DNA from: an uncultured Bacteroides sp.
GTDB taxonomy: Bacteria; Bacteroidota; Bacteroidia; Bacteroidales; Bacteroidaceae
DNA length: 51,722 nt
Assembly: GCA_934716785.1 (NCBI GenBank)
Contig: CAKUYM010000003.1
Location: forward strand, 1-51,722
Direction: 5' to 3'
The stretch's first letter is position 1; each line of letters starts with the position of its first letter. Under the pieces are notes generated by a model. The model worked only from the letters and a program-made list of their open reading frames with translations, ran no database searches and was not told the origin of the DNA. A program made the translations under genes and the position numbers. Positions 32,980-40,886 of this stretch are shown here, one piece after another.

Positions 32980-34254
32980 ATGAAAGTAGACTTCAATAAA
33001 TTAAAAGCTGAAATATCTCTGCCGGATCTACTCCTTCATTTTGGATGGAGTTTTGCACCTGGTACATCAAGCGCTGCGGTCAAGATGACAAATGGTACAG
33101 ATGTCTATATTATCAAGAAAAATAAACAAGGACAGCAAACATATTGGGATCTGCATGGTACCGACCGTGGAAAATCTTGTTTAGATTTCATGCAACAACA
33201 ACTCTATAGGCAAACAGGAAAGATGCCATCTCTTCGTGAAGCCGGTGAAGCTCTTCAAAATTTCATTAACAATAATGAAATTGCTACGGCCAATAATAGT
33301 GCTATAAAGGTAACAGATGGTAGTTTGGACAGCAATCAGTTAACTACACTTTGGCAAGAATTAAGACCATATTCTGGAAACTTTTTAGAAAAAAGAGGTA
33401 TAAAACCTGAAATACTTAATTCTCCAGTGTTTAAAGATGTTTTTTATTCTGTCAAGTACAAAATACATAGAAAAGACTACTATAATACTTGCGTTAAATT
33501 ACAAAATGCAAAAGGATTTCAAGGTATATCTCAAAGAGGATTTGATGAAGATGGAAAAAGTTTCAAAGGAATCAAGGGAAATAAATACGGAAGCATAGCT
33601 GTATCAAATTATGACACGTCACGTCCCATAGATCTTATTTTAGTTGGAGAAAGTATGATTGACAATATTTCTCATTACCAAATGGAGCTGTTCAATTCAA
33701 ACTTAAATATTCTATATATCAGCACTGAAGGAAATATTACTCAAGGACAAATAGAACTAATCGATTTTGTTCTATCCCATAATAATGTTACCGACCTTAC
33801 TAATCAGTTAAAATATATATTTGATAATGACCATAATGGATATAAATATGCAATTAAGTTAGATACATATTTAAAAGAAAAGGTACTTCCTAATATAGAA
33901 CATTTGACTGTTGAAGAAGCTAAAAAATTAGCACTAAAACTACCCAATATTGCGCTGCCAATCCTTAAAGACTGGAATGAAGATCTTAAAGTTGGAATTA
34001 TTTCTAACAATGATAAAAGATTAGTTACATCTATACTAAATGCCGATTACAACGAACTAATCAAGTTACATTCAGAAGGCTATTATCCTTCCCACGAAAT
34101 ATTAGGAAATCTTAGACCATACTATTCAACTGAAATGCAAGTCGCAATAAATAAAATATTCGACTTGCCTATAATCCAAGAAAATATTTCCGAAATATCT
34201 TCAATTGGTCGTTCCACAGCTACTACCCATAAAGAACAAAGTATCAATATCTGA
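32980..34254 (+). CDS. toprim/DUF3991-type protein with GYxPS module
   Basis: A 424-residue protein. Residues 1-100 resemble the N terminus of plasmid primase-like proteins (YWDLHGTDRGKSCLDFMQQ). Residues about 115-200 are DUF3991-like (FLEKRGIKPEILNSPVF, FQGISQRGF). A toprim fold follows with the Glu motif in LVGESMIDNISHYQ and the acidic motif in YIFDNDHNGYKYA. Residues 349-397 are the shared module (LIKLHSEGYYPS ... AINKIF), and the end is EQSINI. It lies far from the transfer operon and on the other strand yet carries the same module, which argues that the module marks a common fate. A primer-making or strand-handling role in the recipient is inferred. Confidence 0.75.
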   Translation: MKVDFNKLKAEISLPDLLLHFGWSFAPGTSSAAVKMTNGTDVYIIKKNKQGQQTYWDLHGTDRGKSCLDFMQQQLYRQTGKMPSLREAGEALQNFINNNEIATANNSAIKVTDGSLDSNQLTTLWQELRPYSGNFLEKRGIKPEILNSPVFKDVFYSVKYKIHRKDYYNTCVKLQNAKGFQGISQRGFDEDGKSFKGIKGNKYGSIAVSNYDTSRPIDLILVGESMIDNISHYQMELFNSNLNILYISTEGNITQGQIELIDFVLSHNNVTDLTNQLKYIFDNDHNGYKYAIKLDTYLKEKVLPNIEHLTVEEAKKLALKLPNIALPILKDWNEDLKVGIISNNDKRLVTSILNADYNELIKLHSEGYYPSHEILGNLRPYYSTEMQVAINKIFDLPIIQENISEISSIGRSTATTHKEQSINI

Positions 34255-34270
34255 TTTTTTTCAACGCATT

Positions 34271-34302
34271 AAGACTCCCAAATTAAAAATTTAGGGAGTC
34301 TT
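34271..34302 (+). terminator. terminator after toprim gene
   Basis: A 9-bp stem (AAGACTCCC at 34271-34279 with GGGAGTCTT at 34294-34302), 14-nt AT-rich loop, followed by a short T-containing stretch. It lies 17 bp after the stop codon. Confidence 0.7.
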
Positions 34303-34642
34303 TGTGGATTCTTTCATGAGTCCTTGCCGCCATCAGCTCCTTGCCATTACAGACAAGAAATTTGACATGCCCGATATAGTGATGCAGGCACGTTTCGTCA
34401 ACTGTGCGATACAGATGTAGGGATGTCTTATAATTTTGCCTACTTTCGTAAAGTGTAAGCATTCGATAAACTATAGGTATTAAACCTTTCTACACAAAAA
34501 TAGCAACTGTCACTATGAACCTAATAGTTGCAATTGTGGCTATTTACTGGATTTTACAGTTTTTTGTTCAACACAACTTTCCGAATGTCGCAACTTCCAT
34601 TTGTGTGGTAGCAAATTTAAGATTTCCTCATGAATAGCCTTT
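34303..34642. other. non-coding spacer before IS66 relic
   Basis: About 340 bp with no supported gene in any frame. It may include old insertion-sequence ends, since the relic to its right lacks a clear terminal repeat, but I see no inverted repeat that fits. Confidence 0.4.
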
Positions 34643-35053
34643 TTATATTCGGGCTATGGTGTCATTCAGGTAATCTCTCGGATTCACATCGTGCACTTTG
34701 CAGGTAGCCAGCAGGGAAATAACAGCAAATATGCACCAAGCAATTGACCCTGCGCACACAATGGTTAGTCTTGAAGGCTGTTTCATAGCCTGCAAAAGTC
34801 ACATTGAAGATAACCCTTGAAGTGGTATTGGTTTGCCAGAAAGTCCCCTCATGCCAAGGTACGGTATTACTGTATCTGACGGTAGAACGGAACATGATAT
34901 TCATATTTCTGGAGCAGGATTTCAGCAAGCAGAACTGGTATCAACGACGCACTTGTTGACAGACATCAGCGGCATGGGAGCAATCTCCACACCTGTCTGC
35001 CCCTCGGGTGGAAGCTGCGCATTGTCCTTGAGTGCATATTTGGAGCGGATGAA
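34643..35053 (-). pseudogene. IS66 transposase (TnpC) relic
   Basis: On the minus strand, fragments of an IS66-type TnpC appear in order but in different frames: YALKDNAQLPPEG and IAPMPLM near 35030-34960, then LLAEILLQKYEYHVPFYRQ near 34930-34870 (after a frame change and before an in-frame stop), NVTFAGYETA near 34800, and finally LLATCKVHDVNPRDYLND ending in a TAA at 34643. The central catalytic part between the YHVPFYRQ and FAGYETA segments is deleted. The copy is therefore dead. It ends directly at the stop codon of the gene at 35054, so its insertion may have changed that gene's C terminus. Confidence 0.85.
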
Positions 35054-35734
35054 TTACACCATACGCTTTTTGACAATATCTGGTATGTATTTATTTTTTT
35101 CATGTATATCTCCTAATCCTAATTTTGGATATACCATGCCACCAATTCCAGGAATGATACCTTTTTCTTTATCTTTAAAGGTATCAATTGCAAATGTCAA
35201 GAATTTGAACTTATCGGATATGCAAGCAGGAAATTCTTTTTTCAAATTAGCTTGGGCATCTTTATACATCACAGGAGCTACGATATAAATTTCTTGAGGA
35301 TAAATATCGTTAATCAAGCGAGTTAGCTGAATCCGTACAACACAGGATGTACTAATAATGGATTTGACAACAATCAAAGTCCGGCATTTGTTAATTGGCT
35401 CTATATAGGATTTGACAATAGGGCTATACTCCAATCCGGTAGAGGCATTTAATGTTATTCTTTCATTCCAAAAGACCGCCAAAGACACTTCCTTTTGAGA
35501 CAAAGTATCTAATACCCCATGAGCCAACCAATCAGCATCTTCTGAAGCACAAGCCAACATTGTATTGCCATACTCACCATGCGTCCGTTCATTCAAGAGT
35601 TTGCCTAAAGCCTCTCCTATTAAATAAAAGGAATGACGATAATCTTCAACAGAAATATCAGGTCTTGATAAGGCCTGCATCTGTTGAATCGTTTCGCTGT
35701 TCGTCTCATACGTCAAGTTTACATAAGTTCTCAT
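35054..35734 (-). CDS. phosphoribosyltransferase-like protein (candidate conflict system)
   Basis: A 226-residue protein. Its pattern follows the phosphoribosyltransferase fold: a central strand and loop CRTLIVVKSIISTSCVVRIQ in the place of the PRPP loop, then IYPQEIYIVAPVMYKDA, and a C-terminal GIGGMVYPKLGLGD recalling the GxGD end of uracil phosphoribosyltransferases. The usual acidic pair of the PRPP loop is not evident, so catalysis is doubtful. It follows the nuclease-like gene by 7 bp. Domains of this kind are known from predicted conflict systems. The last residues abut an IS66 relic and may not be original. Family assignment is moderate. Confidence 0.5.
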   Translation of the reverse strand: MRTYVNLTYETNSETIQQMQALSRPDISVEDYRHSFYLIGEALGKLLNERTHGEYGNTMLACASEDADWLAHGVLDTLSQKEVSLAVFWNERITLNASTGLEYSPIVKSYIEPINKCRTLIVVKSIISTSCVVRIQLTRLINDIYPQEIYIVAPVMYKDAQANLKKEFPACISDKFKFLTFAIDTFKDKEKGIIPGIGGMVYPKLGLGDIHEKNKYIPDIVKKRMV

Positions 35735-35741
35735 ATCTGAC

Positions 35742-36584
35742 TTAACTTAATAATTCAATCAATTCCCAAAGATCAGAAGGTTGTACATTTTCCAACTTTT
35801 GCTCTATTTCTGAAGTCCATATTATTTTGCCTGACAGTTTTTGATTACTGGTCTGCCAATGCAGGTTGCTTCCGCAAGTATAAAAACAGAGATCAAAACG
35901 TCTTAATATTTCCTGACTGCTATCTGATATTTGGATATTCGGATAGGTTTTTATATTAATAAATCCATTGCCTATCCTTTTTACTTCGTCAGATATTTCC
36001 TTCAAAGAAATATCCTTTTGCTCTAAGCCAGTCCACACTCCCAAAATTGCTTCTGCAATACCCAGCAATTCATCGTCTTTTGCTTCTCCCAATGCTGTAA
36101 TATTTTGAATAGCATCCTTAAACGGAGGATGAGACAATATCAATTGGTTAAGACTTTTTTCAGCCGGGAAAAAAGAGACAGAAGTACTTGAAACTATCTT
36201 CTCCGGAATAGGAGTAACCATCGTGGGGGAATTTGAATGAACTAACCTCAGTTCAAAATCTTCTCCCCTCTCGGATGAGATATTCATCTGTCGTTCAAAA
36301 TCATATTGCAAACGTTTGGTTTGCCATGATAAACTTTCTACATCCTTTATTTGATGATATATTCGGTGAGCCGTATTGGATTCTTCTATAAGAAGATCAT
36401 CTACAAAGCTGTCTTCTAACTGGGACGTGAAATGAACGGAATCCAGTTGCGCCATATGGCTGTTCATAAAAAGAGCAATACAGTAAGTGGTGTAAAAACT
36501 CTCATAGATATTTCCTTTACTGTTATTATTGCCACCTTTATGTTTGTTCTTCAGATATTTTCTTTCTTGAGGGCTAATAGGCAT
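35742..36584 (-). CDS. DUF4297-like PD-(D/E)xK nuclease (candidate effector)
   Basis: A 280-residue protein. The N-terminal part resembles the DUF4297/Cap4-type nuclease fold: SKGNIYESFYTTYCIALFM, then acidic SFVDDLLIEE, then YHQIKDVESLSW, giving the D...QxK active-site pattern. The rest is helical and may be a sensor or partner-binding region. It overlaps the DUF1653 gene by 34 bp and precedes the phosphoribosyltransferase-like gene by 7 bp, so the three form one unit. In known systems such nucleases degrade DNA once triggered. This function is inferred from the motif only. Confidence 0.6.
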   Translation of the reverse strand: MPISPQERKYLKNKHKGGNNNSKGNIYESFYTTYCIALFMNSHMAQLDSVHFTSQLEDSFVDDLLIEESNTAHRIYHQIKDVESLSWQTKRLQYDFERQMNISSERGEDFELRLVHSNSPTMVTPIPEKIVSSTSVSFFPAEKSLNQLILSHPPFKDAIQNITALGEAKDDELLGIAEAILGVWTGLEQKDISLKEISDEVKRIGNGFINIKTYPNIQISDSSQEILRRFDLCFYTCGSNLHWQTSNQKLSGKIIWTSEIEQKLENVQPSDLWELIELLS

Positions 36585-36898
36585 AGCATTTCTTTTTCTG
36601 CAATCTCTGTAAAACGATTCATTTCAATGCCATCACGGATTACTTTGTCAAAAAACAAAGTCTTGGGACGTACCCATATCTTATGCATACCATATAAAGC
36701 CTGGTAGATTACCATCTCCTCTTGCGTCTCACTATGATAAGCATATCCTATCAGTTTATATAATCCGCCCTTGAAATGCATAAAATATCGTTCCTTATCC
36801 ATGATAAATTCATATTTGAGTATAAAAGTAGTGAATTCCTCATTGAAAACCTCGGAATGCCACAGATATTTTTTTTTTAACGTTGTATAACTGCCCAT
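36551..36898 (-). CDS. DUF1653 domain protein
   Basis: A 115-residue protein. Residues about 38-95 match DUF1653 (RYFMHFKGGLYKLIGYAYHS, then EEMVIYQALYGMHKIWVRP and FFDKVI). The domain is small, beta-rich and of unknown function. It is the first gene of the three-gene unit and overlaps the nuclease-like gene by 34 bp. It starts 65 bp after mazF, so mazEF and the unit may be transcribed together from the mazE promoter. Confidence 0.8.
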   Translation of the reverse strand: MGSYTTLKKKYLWHSEVFNEEFTTFILKYEFIMDKERYFMHFKGGLYKLIGYAYHSETQEEMVIYQALYGMHKIWVRPKTLFFDKVIRDGIEMNRFTEIAEKEMLCLLALKKENI

Positions 36899-36962
36899 TA
36901 ATGAGTATTTGGTACATATTTGAATACTGAATTAAAAATTAATCATGGCCATCAACAAAAAT

Positions 36963-37283
36963 TTACTCACAGAACATTTGTCGAAACACTTCTTTTAGTT
37001 CCTCTATTTCCCTATTGTTTAGTTCGCCAATCTTTCTCTTCAGCCGGCTTTTGTCCACTGTACGAATCTGATCTGTGGCTATCTCCCCCTCACGTCCAAC
37101 CACAGAACACAGAACCCGATAAGGATAATTCCTTATCGTGGAGGTTATTGGAGCAATGACTACTGTTGTAAGGTACATATTCAAATCTGAAGGAGTAACA
37201 ACAACACATGGCCGTGTTTTTGCCATTTCACCTCCACGTGTAGGATCTAACTCCACCCAATACACTTCATACTGTTCTACCAT
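36963..37283 (-). CDS. mazF: MazF-family endoribonuclease toxin
   Basis: A 106-residue PemK/MazF-type toxin: YEVYWVELDPTRGGEMAKTR, PCVVVTPSDLN, then VVIAPITST and DQIRTVDKSRL. These residues are the conserved RNA-cleaving core. I start it at the ATG 37283, which overlaps mazE by 7 bp; a TTG two codons earlier is also in frame. Such toxins cut mRNA when the antitoxin is lost, and so stabilise plasmids. Confidence 0.92.
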   Translation of the reverse strand: MVEQYEVYWVELDPTRGGEMAKTRPCVVVTPSDLNMYLTTVVIAPITSTIRNYPYRVLCSVVGREGEIATDQIRTVDKSRLKRKIGELNNREIEELKEVFRQMFCE

Positions 37284-37525
37284 GTCCAATCCTCAAATTT
37301 TTCATCTTCAAACACATCAGGAAGAAGCAACTCATCATCCCCATTCTCATGAGCACGTTTGGCGGCTTCCGCCCATCCCTGCCTGGGCTGTGCCTTTATC
37401 ACTATACTACTACCATCCAAAGAAATGTTCACTGCAGACTTCAGCGACAAACGCAACTGTTTTAATACTTCAGAAGGAAGTATTATACCTTTACTATTTC
37501 CAATCTGAATAATATTTGTTACCAT
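37277..37525 (-). CDS. mazE: MazE-family antitoxin
   Basis: An 82-residue AbrB-fold protein (IIQIGNSKGIILPSEVLKQL, LDGSSIVIKA) with an acidic C-terminal tail (ELLLPDVFEDEKFEDW) that should bind and block MazF. It overlaps the toxin gene. Two copies of the palindrome AATGTTATAAC just upstream are the likely operator. Confidence 0.92.
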   Translation of the reverse strand: MVTNIIQIGNSKGIILPSEVLKQLRLSLKSAVNISLDGSSIVIKAQPRQGWAEAAKRAHENGDDELLLPDVFEDEKFEDWTW

Positions 37526-37580
37526 AATGTTATAACTTTAATATTGATTATTACGACACAAATATAACAAATGTTATAAC
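37526..37580 (-). promoter_or_regulatory. mazEF promoter and operator
   Basis: AATGTTATAAC occurs at 37526-37536 and 37570-37580, 44 bp apart, each with the palindrome GTTATAAC; the second is also part of TATAACA-AA-TGTTATA (37563-37578). On the minus strand the exact -7 box TATATTTG corresponds to 37559-37566, with a TTTG 20 bp upstream. The palindromes flank the -7 box, as expected for autorepression by the antitoxin-toxin complex. Confidence 0.7.
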
Positions 37581-37690
37581 AAAAAACAAATAGAAACCTA
37601 TTTGTTTCACTATTATCCTTTTTCTTCCTCCTTCTGTAATTCTTTTCACATGGTATTCCTCAGGTATTTACCCCGAAAAGACGACCTACC

Positions 37691-38668
37691 CTATTCGACC
37701 GATGAAATATATTTCACTGAAACATCCTCCAACTTATACTCGCTAACGATTTCCCTAAAAAATATTTCAATAGCTGTTGTGTCATTTGGGAAACGAAGAA
37801 ACGATTGGCTACCAGCTATGGATACAAGCTGATATACTGTTATATCTCTTGCTTCAAATGATTCATATTTTTTTCTTGAAATAAGATTGTACATCTTCTG
37901 TATCCTCGATATGAATCTGATTAATGTAGTAGGATACCATTCATTCATCAGAACTGTAATGTTTCTATCATCAGAAAAAACGGATATACTTTTCTCTATT
38001 CCCTTCTTTTTTATATAATACGAAAAAAACAGTAAAGCATCTAAAGAACAATTATACAAATTAATAGCAGCCGATCGCTCCTTTATTTTTTCATAGATAT
38101 GTTCACATATCATGGGATTTGACGAAGCCAAAAGATAAGAAACATGCCGTTCGCTATCTTGCTCTTCTATATTTTTAAGTGTCACAGGATCCCAGCAGAG
38201 ATTAACCATTCGAGTTCTAACATCTTCGAAAATGGAAGCGATGCATACATCATTATCAAAAACCAATTGGCTATCATTATTACTTGGATTAAATTGATAA
38301 ATATTTCGAACTTTGGTCGGGTGTTTCAAATGGTACAAAAAATAAGCCTCAAAATTAGATACACCTCTCCTCTTTCGATATTGGCTTATATTCTCTGTAA
38401 TATCAAAAAGATATTTTATCAGATTTTCTTTACTACATACCTTAGCAAAGGTAAACTCTTGTTGCTCGGGTGTATCAACTTTAACTCTTTGTATAGCTAT
38501 TGTTAACTGAAAAGGAGAGAGATCTGTAAAATCATACAACTCCAAACAGGAAACTTTATCTTTCTCAGGAGAGTAAATTATATATTCTCTATTGTTTATC
38601 TCATACCGATACATAAAATCTCTAGGTTCCAACGGTTGATATGGAAATAATACTTCTCTATAATTCAT
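37691..38668 (-). CDS. unknown protein downstream of relaxase
   Basis: A 325-residue soluble protein starting 11 bp after the relaxase stop. It has a mixed alpha/beta N terminus (FMYRYEINNREYIIYSPEKD) and a helical, basic C-terminal half (WYPTTLIRFISRIQKMYNLI, FEARDITVYQLVSI). No family is recognised. Its tight spacing suggests co-expression with the mobilisation genes. The ORF ends 165 bp before mazE's promoter region without an obvious terminator. Confidence 0.55.
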   Translation of the reverse strand: MNYREVLFPYQPLEPRDFMYRYEINNREYIIYSPEKDKVSCLELYDFTDLSPFQLTIAIQRVKVDTPEQQEFTFAKVCSKENLIKYLFDITENISQYRKRRGVSNFEAYFLYHLKHPTKVRNIYQFNPSNNDSQLVFDNDVCIASIFEDVRTRMVNLCWDPVTLKNIEEQDSERHVSYLLASSNPMICEHIYEKIKERSAAINLYNCSLDALLFFSYYIKKKGIEKSISVFSDDRNITVLMNEWYPTTLIRFISRIQKMYNLISRKKYESFEARDITVYQLVSIAGSQSFLRFPNDTTAIEIFFREIVSEYKLEDVSVKYISSVE

Positions 38669-38679
38669 AGTTTATATAT

Positions 38680-40119
38680 TTATATTGATAATCCTTTATT
38701 TCTTTTTCTTTTTTTCTTCTTTGGCTGATCATCATCATTCCTTTTTTTCTTTCCGGTATCAATGTCTATAGGCATTGTAAATGAAAGAGAAGCCGGAGCC
38801 ATATAAGATAATTCTCTGTCCCACTCTTGCTTATTATTTAAATAACAAACAATTATTGGTTCTATTGGAGTACGTTGACATTTAGAAATATCAGTTTCCT
38901 CTCTCATCAATGTTTCAGGTTCCCTTTCTTTCCGGAAGTAATTTTGGATATTATTATAAGTCAAACGTCTTGATATATCTGAACCTTTAAAATTTTCAGG
39001 AGCAATAATATTTGTCAAAGCAAAAGATAATCCATAGACCCCTGTTTTATTGGTATGTTCTATCACTTTTATATTGTGAGCCAGTAGCTGTTTTTTTAAA
39101 TCATCATAATTTAAAGAGGTATTCAATGTTGCAAATATCTTATTATACAAATAATGTTTCTGCTCATCAGGGGACATTTGTCTACCATCAAAAGCAATCT
39201 TTCCAAATCTATATTTTTCGGGAAGAGCCTTGTCCTTTATATAAAAACCTCTTTCGGGAATACCATATACATAATAAGACTTGCCTTTTTCAGAAACAAG
39301 CCTCATATAGTAGTTCTCTTTGTTCAATTTATCTCGAAATTCACCCACATTGTTTGAAATACTATACAGTCTATCCAATGCTGTTAAAAGCTCGTCCTTA
39401 TACAAAGAATTAAAAAACTTACTGTCGGATAAAACTTTCAGCATCTTTTCATACACTTCATCTCCTAACATTACTTTCCACTCCGTATTGGTATATGATC
39501 TCGACAGATCTGGTTTAAATATAAGATATGTGTCAGATTGGAGCAGCACATTACGTACACGCTCATTAGCATTATGACTACGCAATGCCTTATGAAGAGC
39601 TGCATCAAAAAAGTATTGTCGATATTGGGATTCTCCTAAGGTTTTGTTATGCGAAGAATTTCCCTTTTCCATAGCTTCAAGGTTATATTTCTTCTCCAAT
39701 TTTCTCATGACTGTCCCTGAGTGAATTTTACTCATGCTATCATTTATCCGCATTCCATTAAAATCAACCTTAGTTGCTAAAATATGAATATGCTTGTTAA
39801 TCTTATCCTCATGTTTTACTACAACATAACATGATTCACCATATCCCATTTCTTCCATATACTCATTTGCAATATCTATGAATTTACGATCTGTTAGTTT
39901 TTCACCAATCGGGCTGCTAAGAACAAACTCGATAAATGGCAGCTTTACACGGTCATTCAAACCTGCAACTAATAGCATGTTATTCCTCATATCAATAATA
40001 GAATCACCTGTAGAATTAAATAATTCTCTGGCAACTCCTTGCTCTATTTTCTCTATATGATATGAGATTTTCCGAGTAAGTTCGAACTCTCGAAACGGCT
40101 CAAATAATTCAGCTATCAT
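38680..40119 (-). CDS. mobB: relaxase (mobilisation nuclease)
   Basis: A 479-residue protein with an N-terminal relaxase domain. The metal-binding histidines are in EDKINKHIHILATKVDFNG, preceded by YGESCYVVVKH. The N-terminal region (about 1-60) should hold the nicking Tyr (candidate Tyr21 in KISYHIEKIEQ). The C terminus is very basic (KKKKRKRNKGLSI), typical for DNA binding and export signals, and ends in LSI like several other proteins of the element. It starts in an ATGA overlap with the ribbon-helix-helix gene upstream. It should nick oriT, stay bound to the 5' end and be pumped with it into the recipient. The symbol follows Bacteroides usage. Confidence 0.85.
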   Translation of the reverse strand: MIAELFEPFREFELTRKISYHIEKIEQGVARELFNSTGDSIIDMRNNMLLVAGLNDRVKLPFIEFVLSSPIGEKLTDRKFIDIANEYMEEMGYGESCYVVVKHEDKINKHIHILATKVDFNGMRINDSMSKIHSGTVMRKLEKKYNLEAMEKGNSSHNKTLGESQYRQYFFDAALHKALRSHNANERVRNVLLQSDTYLIFKPDLSRSYTNTEWKVMLGDEVYEKMLKVLSDSKFFNSLYKDELLTALDRLYSISNNVGEFRDKLNKENYYMRLVSEKGKSYYVYGIPERGFYIKDKALPEKYRFGKIAFDGRQMSPDEQKHYLYNKIFATLNTSLNYDDLKKQLLAHNIKVIEHTNKTGVYGLSFALTNIIAPENFKGSDISRRLTYNNIQNYFRKEREPETLMREETDISKCQRTPIEPIIVCYLNNKQEWDRELSYMAPASLSFTMPIDIDTGKKKRNDDDQPKKKKRKRNKGLSI

Positions 40120-40424
40120 TTTAATCTGTCTGTTATAAGTTTCAATTCATCTATATATTCTTTGATAAAAACAAGCGATCTTTCTATTTCTTCATCTATC
40201 GGTAATGTATTAATATGTTTGGCTAATTGATTCAAATTCACTCCTATTTTTTTTATTTCAAATATAGTTTGAATATCCGTTTTTGAAGTTATATGTTCTT
40301 TTAAAAGAGACTTTCTTGTATAGGTTGAGACAGAAACTCCTAAAGATTTTGCAATCTTTTTGATCTGTTCTTTTTCCTCTTTAGAAACTCTTATATTCAA
40401 ATATTCCTCTCTATTCTTTTTCAT
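40116..40424 (-). CDS. mobA: relaxosome accessory protein (ribbon-helix-helix, MobA/MobC type)
   Basis: A 102-residue protein. The N terminus (EYLNIRVSKEEKEQIKKIAK, then SLGVSVSTYTRKSLL) is a ribbon-helix-helix DNA-binding domain, and EIKKIGVNLNQLAKHINTLP is the typical C-terminal helix of mobilisation accessory proteins. I start at ATG 40424; a TTG three codons earlier is in frame. It would bind oriT and recruit the relaxase, with which it overlaps by 4 bp. Confidence 0.85.
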   Translation of the reverse strand: MKKNREEYLNIRVSKEEKEQIKKIAKSLGVSVSTYTRKSLLKEHITSKTDIQTIFEIKKIGVNLNQLAKHINTLPIDEEIERSLVFIKEYIDELKLITDRLK

Positions 40425-40433
40425 ACTACCCAA

Positions 40434-40520
40434 TTCTATATTTTATATATGTGAGTACAGCGAACATTATATCGACAGCTCGGCTGTTGCAAGATGTTTT
40501 TTGTCATCACAAAAACACAC
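40434..40520. other. candidate oriT region
   Basis: The region directly upstream of the mobilisation genes has two small inverted repeats: ACAGC-TCG-GCTGT (40474-40486) and TTTTTGT-catc-ACAAAAA near 40498-40518. Transfer origins usually lie next to the relaxosome genes and contain such repeats beside the nick site. No known nick sequence could be confirmed. Confidence 0.4.
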
Positions 40521-40635
40521 CTTGCATTGAGCAAAGATACAAAAATATTTTATCTCATATCCCCCTTTCTATCCAAAATCTTCAAACAGGCATCTTTCTG
40601 AATACTTTTTGTTTTTACAAAAAGAAACTTTATAA

Positions 40636-40706
40636 TTAGTTACAAGTAACAAGTAACTTTATATATTTAGAATTATTTCTATAGTTATAGAATTATAAAG
40701 TTACTT
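40636..40706. repeat. candidate centromere (parS) or parA operator
   Basis: AAGTAAC-type units repeat (GTTACAAGTAACAAGTAAC near 40639-40657 on the plus strand), and a 13-bp inverted repeat AAGTAACTTTATA (40651-40663) pairs with TATAAAGTTACTT (40694-40706). Inside it lies the perfect palindrome TTCTATA-GT-TATAGAA (40677-40692). Such an ordered set of repeats 180 bp before a ParA-like gene fits a partition site. The rest of the gap 40434-40886 is AT-rich and without genes. Confidence 0.45.
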
Positions 40707-40857
40707 ATGTTTATAACTAAATAAATAGTATTATAATTAAATATATTTTTCCGAAAGTAATTAAATGTCTATATATGTAATTAGACTTATAATTGTGTAA
40801 ATATTTAATATATTATAAAAATGCAATAAGATTTATATTATCATATATATAAATTAG

Positions 40858-40865
40858 TATTTTTG
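40858..40865 (+). promoter_or_regulatory. parA -7 promoter box
   Basis: TATTTTTG is an exact TAnnTTTG box 22 bp before the chosen parA start. It overlaps an upstream in-frame TTG, which therefore cannot be the start. Confidence 0.55.
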
Positions 40866-40886
40866 AAGAAAAATAATTCTATCATT

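Noticed and set aside
34833..35288. 151-codon plus-strand frame
   Set aside because: It is antisense to the IS66 relic and to the PRTase-like gene.
40451..40639. 62-codon plus-strand frame
   Set aside because: It crosses the hairpins of the candidate oriT and has no protein-like features.
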